DNA from: Euryodendron excelsum
Taxonomy: Eukaryota > Streptophyta > Magnoliopsida > Ericales > Pentaphylacaceae
Length of the DNA: 64,000 bases
Assembly: GCA_033060915.1 (NCBI GenBank)
Contig: CM065397.1
Span: forward strand, 12,263,001-12,327,000
Reading direction: 5' to 3'
The position numbers and the translations under genes are program-made. Numbering within the stretch: position 1 is the stretch's first letter; the number at the start of each line of letters is the position of its first letter. Of the stretch, positions 1 through 11,350 are shown piece by piece. The notes beneath the pieces are model-generated. The model did not search any database, was not told where the DNA came from, and saw only the letters and a list, made by a program, of their open reading frames with translations.

Positions 1-957
1 GATGGAATTTTGGCATTTTTTTATTGATGATAAGTCAGATGGAATGTTGGCATTGAAGAATAGTCTTGATAAGACAAGGGTTACATTCATAGTTCCAATG
101 CACAAACAAGCAATTTGACATCAAGCAGGCCTATTTCCAAAGTATCTTACACAATTTTGCTTCTGCCTGATATTATGTTATTACAGGAAAGCAAAGCAGC
201 TGAAAGACTACAAGACCAGTGATCACTAAAATCCTATTAAGATTTACCTTAATAATCATCTATGGTATGTAAATTGAGCAACCAAAATTATGTGAAAATC
301 CAAGTAGTTGGCTGACATACACAAGCAGGATAGCAGCACATTCCGAAGCCATGCAGAGATATAACACAGCACCATTAAACTTGCAATCAAGGTCACCAGC
401 ACAGCACATTTTTTGGAGCAAACAGACAAATTAGCACCTAATAAGTTGGCGGGAGTTTTGTGCAACATTGACAAACGTGAAGCCCTGAAGGCAAATTATC
501 ATTATTTTTTTTTTTTATAAGTAAGCCCTGAAAGCATTGCTCTTCACATAGTTACCATAATACCAAATGAACATAGATATGTATGATTTGCCCATGTATT
601 TCACTAAGAAAAAAAACTCACGTCTAAGATCCTATTAGTTATTATGCTACCATTTTTTTGCAATTTGCATTAAATCCATTATGTTGGTCATATGTAGGAG
701 TTAGACAAGCTTTCTTGTGAGCCTTATTGCCTGCTCTCATCCAACACTTCATTATGTGCTAAAGACATATTAAATTTGTTTCTTCATAGACTGACTACTT
801 ATTCACTATTTCAAGCACAAACTGGTGTATCATACAATTTTACTAGTCAAAATCACACTTATGCTTCTATTTCCTATATAACCCATTATTTCAGCATCAT
901 CAATGGTGACTTCCGACCTAACAACCAACACTAAATTACATGAAACAGAGATGATAC

Positions 958-2104
958 CTCTTTAACGAGATCACTCAAAGCAGATACACCCAGGCAACCC
1001 ACAGCAGTGTACACCAGATACGTTTTTCTCTCTTTCAAGCGCTTACAAACATCTAAAACAAACCTGCAAATGACACACAAAAAAAAAAAAAAAAAAAAAA
1101 ATCAGTTTCAGACCAAGAACTACTTTTCCCTTTGAACTTACCAGGGGGAAGGAAAAAAAAAACTCCTTTTCCTTTCTACCAATATAGGGGATATATTAAA
1201 AGCCAACAATGCTGCTTTCTATCACCAAAATTGCAGTGTGTAGTGAACGAAATAAAGCAACTGGACATTTCAAAAATAAATTGAATAATCAATGGAAATC
1301 GATTAATACAACTAAATGTAATTCTTGATGGAAGTGACACCTATAGCAGGCAGTAAAAGAGAAGGCTTGCCAAGACAGTTTACAAATGTGCAGCAAAGAC
1401 CAATTGAATGTACAACAACGAGTAAAATGACTACAATGAAGATGCTAAAAATACATGGAAGGCCAAAAGCAGATAGTAAAACTCACAACATGACTTATAA
1501 TTTAGCTTTAGATTGGCCCTAAATAGCAAAATAGAGAAGTTTGGTATCCAGCGCCAAATAGGCATTTAAATGCTTTGTTGAGTACAGGTGAAGTTCAACA
1601 CCACTAAAGAAATTTCCCTTAATTTGTTATTTTCACGAATAAAACAAATAGTAGAATTCTTTCATCAAGAAAACAGCCTAAGACATGAAATTTTAGGTTT
1701 CGAGGACAAAAAGTCCCAAATTCCTGAGCCAACTTGCTCTAACATCTATTGGATTGAAAGACAGGTTAGACGTATTTAGCAATAAAAAGCAAACTATTTC
1801 TTCTTCATTAATATAGCAAGGAGAATGCTTCTTAGAATAAGAACCTGTTAATATCCGTCACATTTGGCCCTGAACTGCCTTTCTTTCTCCTATTCTTCTT
1901 CTTATTATTCCTACGTCTGCGATTCTTACTGCTGGATTCTTGATTTACTGCATGAACATCTCCACCAATGTTCTGTCCCAATTCAGTCTGTGAATCCTGC
2001 CCCACCAACTCTCCTTCTTCTATATCCATCATCTCAACATCTTGGACATCTTCCAAGTTATCCTCATCGAATATGGCATCTAATATGCTCTCTCCTCTCT
2101 CCAT
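958..2104 (-). CDS. PHAX RNA-binding-domain protein, first two coding exons (partial)
   Basis: Two coding exons are visible: 1845-2104 (start ATG at 2104) and 958-1063, joined across AG|G with good borders (donor GTTCTT, acceptor TTTGCAG; next donor GTATCA). The protein begins MERGESILDAIFDEDNLEDV, continues with an acidic stretch, then a strongly basic block rich in Arg, Lys and Asn (residues about 59-75), then TDINRFVLDVCKRLKERKT and LVYTAVGCLGVSALSDLVKE. This order matches plant proteins with the PHAX (phosphorylated adaptor for RNA export) RNA-binding domain. In animals PHAX carries U snRNAs out of the nucleus; the plant proteins are less studied, so a role in small nuclear RNA binding is inference. 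The remaining domain exons were not found in 1-950 and should lie left of the window. An acceptor at about 2118 (CATTACAG on the minus strand) leaves only 13 nt of leader before the ATG, so there is a 5'-UTR intron. Confidence 0.85.
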
Positions 2105-3339
2105 GGAAACAGATAAACTGTAATGGGTTCAAAGGCATAAGTCATTTGCAATCATACAGAGTTGAAAAAAGTACATAAATGAGACTATTTAAACCCAGTA
2201 TGACATCACATATTAAAAGAAAAGTCACCAAAATCTTTGCTATGATATACAAAAGGCTGAAGGTAATGATGCATTTTTACAGAGATTCTTAGTGAACAAA
2301 GTCTTGCATGCTTATTGAATCTAAATTAGTTAGTTCAAAATTAGTTGACAAGTGTTGGTGTTCTCATTCCGTTACAGGATGGAAACAATATCAGGGCATA
2401 AGAGATTTGTGGTATATTACAATCCATAAGTGAAAGACATGCACTCTTCATATCCATAACAAGCAAGATAACCAATATATAAGCAACCAAAATACCAAAA
2501 ACTTTGGTACATGAAGAACATAGGCAGAAATATGACGAAATAGAGCGTCACCAAATGCACATAAAGACATTAAAAACTAGTAGAAATCCAGACTTCCATT
2601 TGTTAACCGCAAAAACAATTGCATAATATCATTTATGGCCTTCTCCAATGTTGATTTCAACATGAAACATTGTTCATTGCTTAGGGGATCAATGCCCAGA
2701 AGAACAATAGGCTCCGGAATAAGTTCTAGTCACTGTTGCCAGGACTCAGACAACTAGAATGGTTGTGTAATTAAAAAGGCTTTACACAGATTCCTGCTCG
2801 CTACATAAAACATTTCTTAACAAAACAAAGTGAATCTTACGCTAAAGGCCCTTACATGGTGGCAAAAAAAAATATCTAAGTTGTAAGTAACAATATGAGA
2901 AATTACAACGTTGAAATGCTCATAATCTTGGACCTCTCACTTTCAGCAGAAAGCTCGGTACTTAAAGAGTGACAACTGAAATCATTAGGTCAATCAGAGC
3001 CATCTTAAATCTATGAAGCATGATATGGAACCCTAATGTAATATCGAAGAACGCTTCCTGAAATCAAAGAAAAACCCTAATTACTGGAATCATCGTTCAC
3101 GTGTATCATCGATAAAATCGGAACCCTAGCATGCCTAAGAAGATAGATACAGCTACGATGGTAGATGTATGCATAATTGCATATAATACTTGCATATCCA
3201 TGGGGGGAGAGAGGCTAGAGAGCTTACCGATATACTGCTGTGTTGAGTCTCTCTGGTCTGAGCTCCAGAACGGCGGGTGGTGGAGGAATGTGCCGTTTAA
3301 ATATATATTGACGGTTCCAATAACGGTTCGGGCTGGTTC
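2105..3339 (-). promoter_or_regulatory. 5' leader, leader intron and probable promoter of the PHAX-type gene
   Basis: No long reading frame is convincing here. On the minus strand a CT-rich stretch (about 3200-3240) looks like a plant transcript start. It is followed by a 31-codon ATG reading frame (3201-3106) and, after an intron, by the acceptor at 2118. The leader intron is about 1 kb of plain AT-rich sequence. The exact transcript start and leader splice donor cannot be fixed from sequence alone. Confidence 0.4.
3106..3201 (-). CDS. 31-codon upstream ORF with a hydrophobic peptide
   Basis: The frame starts at ATG 3201 (CCCCCCATGG context) with MDMQVLYAIMHTS, continues TIVAVSIFLGMLGFRFYR and stops. 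It has a hydrophobic centre long enough to cross a membrane and a basic C-terminus. It lies in the likely 5' leader of the PHAX-type gene. I do not recognise the peptide. It could be a regulatory upstream ORF, a real microprotein, or chance. Conservation in other plants would decide. Confidence 0.25.
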   Translation of the reverse strand: MDMQVLYAIMHTSTIVAVSIFLGMLGFRFYR

Positions 3340-4304
3340 GGGGCCTGTCAACGGAACGGGTCTAATTCGGATCCGATTCGATAAACCCGATTTAATTATT
3401 CAGATCCGATAAGAGATCCGTTAAGATCCAAATTTGCTAGATCCATTCACAATCGGACCGGATAAGAGCAGACCGATGGATCTGACTAAGCAGTCGATCC
3501 AAAAACATTTCATTTCTCTCACGGCCCTCTCTCTCTCACTTGTTAACTTTCTCACAAATCAGATATCTCCACCATTTTTTTTTTTGCTCTTTCTCTTTTG
3601 CCTCTTCCAAGAACCTTCTCTCTCCCGCCTCTCTCTCTAAGTTTTGTTTTTCTTTCTATAGGAACGAAGGTTGCTTCTTCCATAGAAAACAGTAGGAGTA
3701 ACGGAAGGCATGAAAAAGCGAAGTGGTAGCTCTTCACGGGCCTTGGTGGTGTGCCTGGTGGTAGCGCTGGTGGCTGCCAGCAAGCTAAGATTGGTTTGCG
3801 GCCAGAATCTGAGCCCTAGCCAGTGTAGAGACGAGAGGCAACTCTTGGTCAATGCGTGCAGAGGTGTCGTGCTTGCCCTGTCCCTATCGTCGGTATGTTA
3901 CGAACGTGTTAGGGTCAGCCACTTTGAGTGTCTGTGTCCCGTCGTGGACCCTAAGTTGGCCGCCGTTATCACAGTCCAGCGGGCCATAAAGCTTCTCACC
4001 GTATGTGGAAGGAGGGTTCCTCACACTTCCAGTGTGGTAGTAAGCTCTCTCTCTCTCTCTCGTTTCGGCAAATCTCGAATTAACGGAATCAATGCCGCGG
4101 AAGTAAGATTTAAAATAAAAAAATTTTAAAAAAAACTTATTGGATCGGATTGGATCTTCGGATCCGGATCTAGTTATTAACTGATCGAGTCTATAATCTC
4201 TTATCGGATATAACACTTACCGGATTTGGATCGGATCTGTGTCTTATCGGATCTAGATCTGGATCCGTCATATCTGATCCAGATTCGGTCCATTAACAGG
4301 CTTA
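3340..4304. mobile_element. hAT-type non-autonomous element carrying a captured gene (Pack-hAT)
   Basis: The left end reads GGGGCCTGTCAACGGAACGG. The reverse complement of the right end reads TAAGCCTGTTAATGGACCGA. Both fit GCCTGTYAAYGGAMCG, near the TAGG...TGTCAA ends common in plant hAT elements. Outside the ends are 8-bp direct repeats: GCTGGTTC (3332-3339) and GCTAGTTC (4305-4312), 7 of 8 identical, the length expected for hAT. Both subterminal regions (3358-3480 and 4141-4290) are packed with GATCCGATAAG-like and GGATCGGAT motifs in opposite orientation, as in hAT subterminal repeats. No transposase is encoded. The middle (about 3490-4060) is a CT-rich leader plus an LTP-like coding exon of different character, best explained as captured host sequence. 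Confidence 0.7.
3710..4129 (+). pseudogene. Lipid-transfer-protein-like gene fragment inside the hAT element
   Basis: An ATG frame of 139 codons encodes an N-terminal hydrophobic signal (residues about 10-31), then a domain of the LTP / trypsin-alpha-amylase inhibitor (AAI) type. These secreted plant proteins have eight cysteines in the order C..C..CC..CXC..C..C. Here SQC, NAC, SVC, the CXC pair ECLC and TVCGRRVP are present, but the second Cys of the CC pair is Tyr (SSVCYERV) and the last Cys is missing. Near 4020-4045 a one-base shift would put TTC CAG TGT GGT in frame, giving the expected final Cys, so a one-base deletion is likely. After this the frame runs into a CT microsatellite and hAT end sequence. 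In the usual LTP pairing (C1-C6, C2-C3, C4-C7, C5-C8) two disulfides would be lost. I therefore call it a decayed captured copy; the parent gene should be elsewhere in the genome. Confidence 0.6.
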
Positions 4305-4422
4305 GCTAGTTCAACTAAAACCGAAATCGAACGACTAACCTACTTTTTTCAGGAAATTACTTTTTGTGCCTTGTGGTTGTGCCGTTTTTCATTTTGACCT
4401 GCTGTGTTTTGAACTTTTTTTT

Positions 4423-4931
4423 TAATAAATTACATTTTACACCCTTATACTTTATACTAAATTTTATTTCAGGATATATGCTTTCAATTTTAATAATTAA
4501 GCCCCTATAATTTTATTTTGTCGTAATGTCACCCTTCTGTAAGCTTTTATTTATGCAATTGACGATTGAAAACCCTATGCTTCTCATGTGACCCATTTTC
4601 AAAGGGCAAAAATATATTTTCCTACCCTTTGGCTCTTAAAAGCCCTTAACTCTCCCTCACATGAAATGATTGAAAGGGCAATTTGTAACCCTTATTTTGT
4701 TTTATACACATAGTTGTTTTTAAAGGCTTTGAGAGAGATTAGGATGTTTTGGCACCAAAATGATGTGAAAATGTATTTTTATCCTTAAAAAAGGGCCACG
4801 TGAAACAAAAACTTACGGGAGGGTGACATTACAACAAATTAAACGTACAGAGACTTAATTGTTACAATTGAAAATACAAATACTGAAGTAAGATTCAGTG
4901 TAAAGACAAAGGTGCAAAGTGTAATTTATCC
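4423..4931. mobile_element. Foldback MITE with about 115-bp inverted arms
   Basis: The left arm (from ATAAATTACATTTTACACCC) and the reverse complement of the right arm (ATAAATTACACTTTGCACC) align for roughly 115 bp. They share the later blocks CAATTAAG, GTAATGTCACCC and GTAAG. The ends resemble the plant MITE type starting GGTAAATTACAC. No clear target duplication was found because the left flank is a T-run. No coding capacity. Confidence 0.7.
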
Positions 4932-6841
4932 TCTCTTCTTCTTTTTTTCAGCTGTTAGGGGTGAGTAGCTTCTGTGTACATCGACTAATTCTCTCTCCAG
5001 TTTGTTCAAAGGCAGGTTATCCACGCTAGGTCTTGGGTATTCACAAGGGCCTTTTAGCCAATTCTTGTACTTGGCAAGAGTCGTACTCTTGACCTCCTAA
5101 AAAAAAATTATCCAAGGTGATCGTCATTATGCTTATATAGTGTGACAGTTTATTTATGAATATAAGGACCAAACTGCCACTAAAGGTATACTATAAATTG
5201 ACATTAAAGGTATACTATAAACTAACACTAGTTTATTCATGTATTAGTGTAACAATTGGCCAATTAGAAACAAAATACAAAATTTAAGGGTAAAATTGTT
5301 GCAATTGAAACTATAAGGACCAAAGTGACACTAGAGGTTTACTAAAAGGACTACTGGTGTAATTTACCTTAACTAATTTAGGGGGGTATTTTTGTCTATT
5401 TTGTATGTTATCCCTTATTGTATCCTATATCCTATCCCCAAATCAAACATAATAGAGGACTAAGTATCATATCCAAACATCCTAATAAATTACAATTAAT
5501 CCCAACATTATTTGTATTTACTATTTGTCTCAAGAATTAATAATATCAATTTATCCTAGTTTTTTTAACAAACAGGGCTTTATTACATTAGATCTATAGG
5601 GTAAATTACACTGACCCCTCCTAAGGTTATTGATAATGACAGAAAGCTTTCCTTAGGTTACTGACATTATGCTCTCCTACTATATTTGATAATATGCGAG
5701 GACCTCTCCTCATTTACCTAGTCATTAAAGACATAGACGAAGAATGCTAATGTCATCGGAATAAAAATTTTAGACGTCAAGATAGCTTTTTTTATTCAAC
5801 TAAAACAATTTTAAGCAATATACACAAACTTTGTTTAAAATAATATTAAATAAGCAATCATTTTATATCTTCCAATCATTCTTTGTAATGTCACCATTTA
5901 AAAAAAGAAGTCTAAGCCCACAGCACCATATCACTCCACCCCATAACCTGACACCAAAACCAAATCTTACTTTGAATTGGTGTATTGGTACGTACGTAAC
6001 TAAGTCTATTTATATTACAAGAGAGAAGAGAAATAAGTATATTTTAATTGATGTGGGATAAACATACATAAACTAAATTATATTCTCTAACAATCCCCTC
6101 ATTTTATTATTGTGGTTACATCATAAGTCACACAATTTGCCAAACCTAAATGGCGTATTGAGCTCTAGATTGCGGATTAGCAAATTAGGAAGGAATTCAG
6201 GACACATGGAGCAAACCACAATGCAACTTCTGAGGTAAAGCAGTCAAAACTTGTTGGGAAAGTTTTTTGCCCAACCTAAGGGGTGAATTACGCTCTAGAT
6301 CGCAAATTGGCAAGGAGTTCGGGACACATGGAACATACCACCATGCAACTTCTAACTTATAGCAGTTAAAATACAAGTGTGTGTAACTTTTTTTCCTCCT
6401 TATTGAATATGTGGTAATAACATTCAACCTATTGCTGCATAAAAGAATAAAAATTACTTAAATACATGTATAAATAAATTTAATATGTATAGGAGTATGT
6501 ATATATACATGCTCCGGAAGCACCCTCACTCTTGTAATATTTTAACAATGGTCGCTCTCGTGTTCTCCTATTTGCACGGCGAATTAGTTGCCGCCACCCA
6601 AAAAAAGCAAAAAAACCCATCCTTTTTTTTGTTCTTCATGAACAACCTTTCAAATTTTCTCACTCTAAAAGCTTCTCTCCACCACCTAAATCCACCTACA
6701 TCAAACTCCACCTTTGCCAACTGAAATTTAATTTACACATTGCCGTTGGAGTGCTAGCTAGTTTGTGATGGTATAGAAGCTGTTGACTGTGGTTCGGTAA
6801 TTATTGGACATGGTGGTCATGGCAGGTTATGCAGCTATGAT
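4932..6841. other. Gene-free stretch with MITE fragments and a tandem duplication
   Basis: No convincing gene. 5120-5390 ends in GGTGTAATTTACC with GGACCAAAGTGACACTAG and GGACCAAACTGCCACTAA blocks, like one arm of a MITE related to the 4423 element. 5606-5720 begins GGTAAATTACACTGACCCCT, another such end. 6137-6370 is an imperfect tandem duplication. The rest is AT-rich and unrecognised. Confidence 0.5.
6137..6370. repeat. Imperfect tandem duplication, period about 122 bp
   Basis: Two copies share CTCTAGAT, GACACATGGA (6201 and 6323), CATGCAACTTCT or CAATGCAACTTCT, and AGCAGT. They are clearly diverged. No coding potential. They may come from a degraded retroelement. Confidence 0.6.
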
Positions 6842-7219
6842 TAGAGATGACAAAGAATCAGACATCTCGAGTTCTTGTCCCACCCACATTGAAACAGGTA
6901 TGCAATAATAATAATTGGGGCAGGGTAAGTTTGGTACAATGTGCAATAACCTGTTCCAATCCCAATTCGTCCCGTTTATATATATATATATATGTATTTT
7001 TTATATATACATATTTTATTAAAATACAATTATTGTGATTTTTTTTTATTTTTGTAATTTTAGTTTTTGTCTATGATTTTTAAAAAAAATCACTAATACA
7101 ATAGAGATGGGACAAGGGTGTAAGAAGGGGTTAAGCGGAGCGGGCATAGAGAGATTACTATGGCAGGATAAGAATGGAATAGGAGTTTCCCTATCCAAAC
7201 TTGTCCATTGCCATACCTA
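6842..7219. mobile_element. hAT-type MITE, 378 bp
   Basis: The left end is TAGAGATGACAAAG and the reverse complement of the right end is TAGGTATGGCAATG. Both follow TAGNNATGNCAANG. The flanking 8-bp repeats are GCTATGAT (6834-6841) and GCTATAAT (7220-7227), 7 of 8 identical. The interior is AT-rich with a TATATA run and no transposase. Confidence 0.7.
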
Positions 7220-8913
7220 GCTATAATGGGTTTGGTTGTAGGCATCAAATCCGGAAAATGCATTGCCGGAAAAAAAAAAAAAAATGGATGCAGCCTTCAA
7301 ATTTTTTGCTTTTGGGTGCGAAGGTGCAGACTTCATTACGTGCACAAATAATCACCCACAATCAACAAGTGCTGCCGCGAATTCCCTAAACCACCGTCAC
7401 CAATTAAATACAAAACCCCAAATTAAGTGCATCCCTCCCCCCCAATCATTTATCGTGTAGTTTATGCGTATGCATATATATACGTATATGCATAAATAAT
7501 TTTGTGTGCTTATTTATATATACACATGTATGTTTATGTATGACTGTATATATATGTTTATTGCTGGGTGCTGTGCACGGCTGATGGTGCCAGCGGTTGC
7601 GGGTGGTGGGTATGGGCAGGGCAGACTGACGAATGACCAAGTGGCATCCATCGCTTCCACTGAATTTGAAAATTTTATTTATTTATAATCTTATTCAATT
7701 AAAAATGAACTTTGTCCGATTAAATTCAATACTTATTTCAAAAATAAAAAAATTCTCATCCAAACCGATATATCCATTAAATTAGGATTGATCTACACCT
7801 TTTATCTTAGCGAGCTGCGATGAAAACTCTCATGTAACAACCGTGCGAGAGAAAAAATGGAATACCTGAGATCTCCATAGCTCAACCATATATTTTTTTT
7901 CCTCTTCTTCTTTTGCATTTCTCACTTTCTCCCATTTATATATAAATAATTTTTTTATTGTATCGACTGAGTGGTTTGTTTCTCGCTTTCTCTTATTTAT
8001 TAATTTACATATAAATTATTTTCATATTGTTTTAGTTGAGTGGTTTTCCAAATCTTGATAGGCATCCGAGCAAAAAAAACTATTGTACATGAGTGTATAT
8101 ATAATTAGTTTTTGGGAATTGACTTAGTGTTGGTTTGAAACATGAGTTTTGCGGCAAATTTAAAAGAAAAAGAAATTTAATTCACTTTTAAATATTAATT
8201 GGTTCTACCAATTCGGCAATTTCCATGGAAATAAATTATTGATAATACAATGAATACATACCTTTAAGTGTGAATGAACAATCTAATCTACCCTAGACCC
8301 ACGATCTCTTTCTTCTTTCTACTTTCACTTTAGAAAGAGACATATATATGTGTGTGTGTGTGTTATTTTATAAATTTGACACACATATTACCTGTTGAAT
8401 ATAGCTTTTTATATGATGTAACATTGAATCATTGACAATAATTTGTATTATTAATTTTTTTCTCATGTAGAGATAATGTAGATGATCTTCAAGCACATTC
8501 TGAATTAATAAATATTATTAAAATTTCACTCTGTAATCGCATAAAAAATAAGTAGATGAATGATTATTTGGTGACATACATTGAAATAGATATATTAAAC
8601 ACCATAGATAATGAAATTATTTTGTAAAAATTTCAAAATATGAAACAATGAAGGGGATTATTATCATTTTTCACATTAATTTAAACTTTATTTTGTGTAA
8701 GAAACATTTGTTATCGATGTATAGAATTTTGAATGCTATTATATTATTTTCATTTCTTAAAATTTAACATCTTACTTATAAATAATTATTTAAGAGTATT
8801 TTTCGCTTTCATTGAGAAATTTTTTTAGGTCTGCCACTAGGTATGGGTGTGGTTGTTGAAATGAGGGGAAGAAGATGAGATGTGTATGAGGTGTGTGCCG
8901 GAGTGTTTGTTTA

Positions 8914-8957
<44 letters not shown>
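8914..8957. repeat. Compound microsatellite (GT)n(GA)n
   Basis: Uninterrupted GT dinucleotides are followed directly by GA dinucleotides. Confidence 0.95.
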
Positions 8958-9263
8958 GTTTTTCTTCTAGTTTATTTGTTTATTGCTGATTTAAAAGGTG
9001 AGAAGAGACTATCAACGTAATAATCTTATTTGAGCGTGACTATAGAGATTTTTATTCATTGCCAAATGCTTAGTTTATGCTGTAACTACTGACTCCTACA
9101 AGAGCGAGTACATCACCGTCCTACTGAAATACAAACAAAATTTAACCTATTCTCAATAGAATTTGATTTATGCAACTATTACCATAAATAAATTCAAATA
9201 CACTATCATTAAAAAAGTAACATAATTCATAGCGTAGCTATTAAATTCAACTCAACTATAGCT

Positions 9264-10000
9264 TGATTTCTTTATTGTTTGTGGACGAAAGTAGGTGTTT
9301 AGGTGGCTGGGAATAGTAAATGATGACTTGGGGTTGTTTGAACCTTGGGGTAAGCAATAGTTCTGGTTTCTTTATTGTCTGTGGAAGAAAGTTGGTGTTT
9401 AGCTAAGCCACACTATCCTTTCAATTAGTAGACGAACTGCACAATAGTATTCGAATTGGCGAAATGTGAGTTGATTTCTAACAAATTCTCAAACTTAAAT
9501 TCTCAAAATTTAATTTGGACCAATAAATGGATGTTATATGTATTATTATGATATTTAAATATAAAAAATACTATTTTTCTAAAAATTTTGTACAAAATTT
9601 TATACCAAAATAATATAGTGATGGGAGTTTTGTAATTAACATGTATTTTTGTAAATTTTTTATTTTAAAGTGATAGACTTACAACATAACTATCTTATTC
9701 TGACAATAAATTATGTATAAATTTTTTAATTGTATGACATTACTCTTTAAACATATGCTGAGACATTGGTATAGGAATCGTATAAACAAATATAAAAATA
9801 TTATAATATATTTAATGCAAAATTTAGATATGTTAAAAAAAATATATAATATAATATAAATACTATTGAGGCACTTTCAACTTTATGAATTTTAAAAGTT
9901 GATGTCCTCTTGCTCTCGCACTAGCATCCACTCTCGCCCTCATCCGCTCAGCGTGACTTAGGTGGCCGGGGATAATAAATGATGGCTCGGGGTTGTCTGC
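9264..10000. repeat. Dispersed direct repeats
   Basis: TTTCTTTATTGTTTGTGGAC and TTTCTTTATTGTCTGTGGAA both precede GAAAGT.GGTGTTTA, about 100 bp apart. A second sequence, TTAGGTGGC.GGG.ATA.TAAATGATG followed by GGGGTTGT, occurs near 9298 and again near 9957. These are old partial duplications with no coding content. Confidence 0.6.
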
Positions 10001-10814
10001 ACAATGTGGTAAGCAACAAGTGATGCGTCGGATGTTTGGTTCTACGAATAACGATAGAGGTGGCTCAATGGGTATAAACTCACAATTTTGGCTTAAGCCT
10101 TTATAATTATTCAGTAATGTTAAATCTACTCTTTAATATTTAAAGTACTCGGTGAGACTTAAAGTTCAACTCTAACGTATACACAAAAGAGTTTCTATAG
10201 ATGATTGCGTGCTCAGAGATAATGCTACTTACATATACAGTGCTATGCTCCCTTAAGGCCAACGGACAGTAGGGACTTGGCAACCAAAAACAAAGAGCAG
10301 TGTCATTTCAAAAGTGTACAAATTTAACAAAATTATTAATGTGCCTTTCTTCGTGGGCAAGTAAAATATAAAATAACTTTTTCTTGGGTGCGAGGCAAAT
10401 AGAGTACAAGAAAACAAAGAGAGTAAAACAATTTTTTTTATCAGTAGACAAAAGCTTTTATATACATAAAGTTGATTATGCTTAATCTCAACTATTTGAA
10501 GGCAGTTGGTACTTAAAATTATCAATCATTTTATTTGAAATTATTTCTCTCTCTTTTATATTTTTAAATTTAAATATTCGTCTATCAAGCATCAGATGAT
10601 ACTAAGATCTTCAAGAACAACAATAATTTTGTTCAAACTTCATATTTGGATGCTCCTTTGAATTAGTTTACTTACCAACTTATTTAATTAGTATTTTTAG
10701 TCTCTGCTAATTTTTTTTGCAAAAGTTCATATATTTTTTTATGAGCTTTTAAATTATACTTTTAACTTTTTTTTTGAAAATAAAAAAATTACTAAAAATC
10801 TATAAAATATTTAA

Positions 10815-10976
10815 AGAGTGTTTGGATAGTATTTTAAAAAAGTCATAATTCATAAGCTTAACATTATTTTAAAAAACTACTTATTTTAAAAAAAAAATTA
10901 AAATCAAACACAATTTAAAAAAAACATAAATCTAATTCACAATTTAAATAATATACCGTTCAAAACACCCCTTAAG
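10815..10976. mobile_element. Short MITE with GTGTTTGG-type ends
   Basis: The left end AAAGAGTGTTTGGATAG and the reverse complement of the right end AAGGGGTGTTTTGAACGG are inverted relatives. The interior is A/T-rich with AAGCTTA and ACTTATTTTAAAA motifs, shared with other copies in this window (about 19925, 21885, 44930, 51740). Confidence 0.5.
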
Positions 10977-11350
10977 TAAACCAGCAATCGCTGGACAAGT
11001 TTTCCACGGTAAATTATCTCGGAAAATAGTTTTCCGAGAAAACCATTTCCGAATGGCCTATCACAGCCATGGGCGACCTGACACACGGCACTTCTTCCTG
11101 ACAACGTCGCAGACAACCCACCTCCCCAATTGGCCAATCAAAGTCACTGATGAAATGATGGAACCCACTAAATAACCCAAATCCTAAAGCAACTACCCAA
11201 TCGACGGCTCTCAACATTCCACGTCAGACTACCGGTTCAATCAAAGTCAAACTATGACTTCGTTATCCATGTTACCAGCAATACCTGCGTATATCCCCAC
11301 TTCCCACCCCCAGCTCTTCCCTAACATCTCTCATCTCGCCGGAAACCACC

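Larger units (their letters stand above)
7220..11350. other. Gene-free AT-rich stretch upstream of the vacuolar processing enzyme
   Basis: I see no gene. The stretch holds a (GT)n(GA)n microsatellite at 8914-8957, dispersed direct repeats at 9264-9410 and 9957-10000, and a MITE copy at about 10815-10976. From about 11050 the base composition becomes more balanced, as expected for a promoter. The last 130 bases before the VPE start contain GTATATCC (about 11288) as a possible TATA box and a TTGAC core on the minus strand near 11246. Confidence 0.5.
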
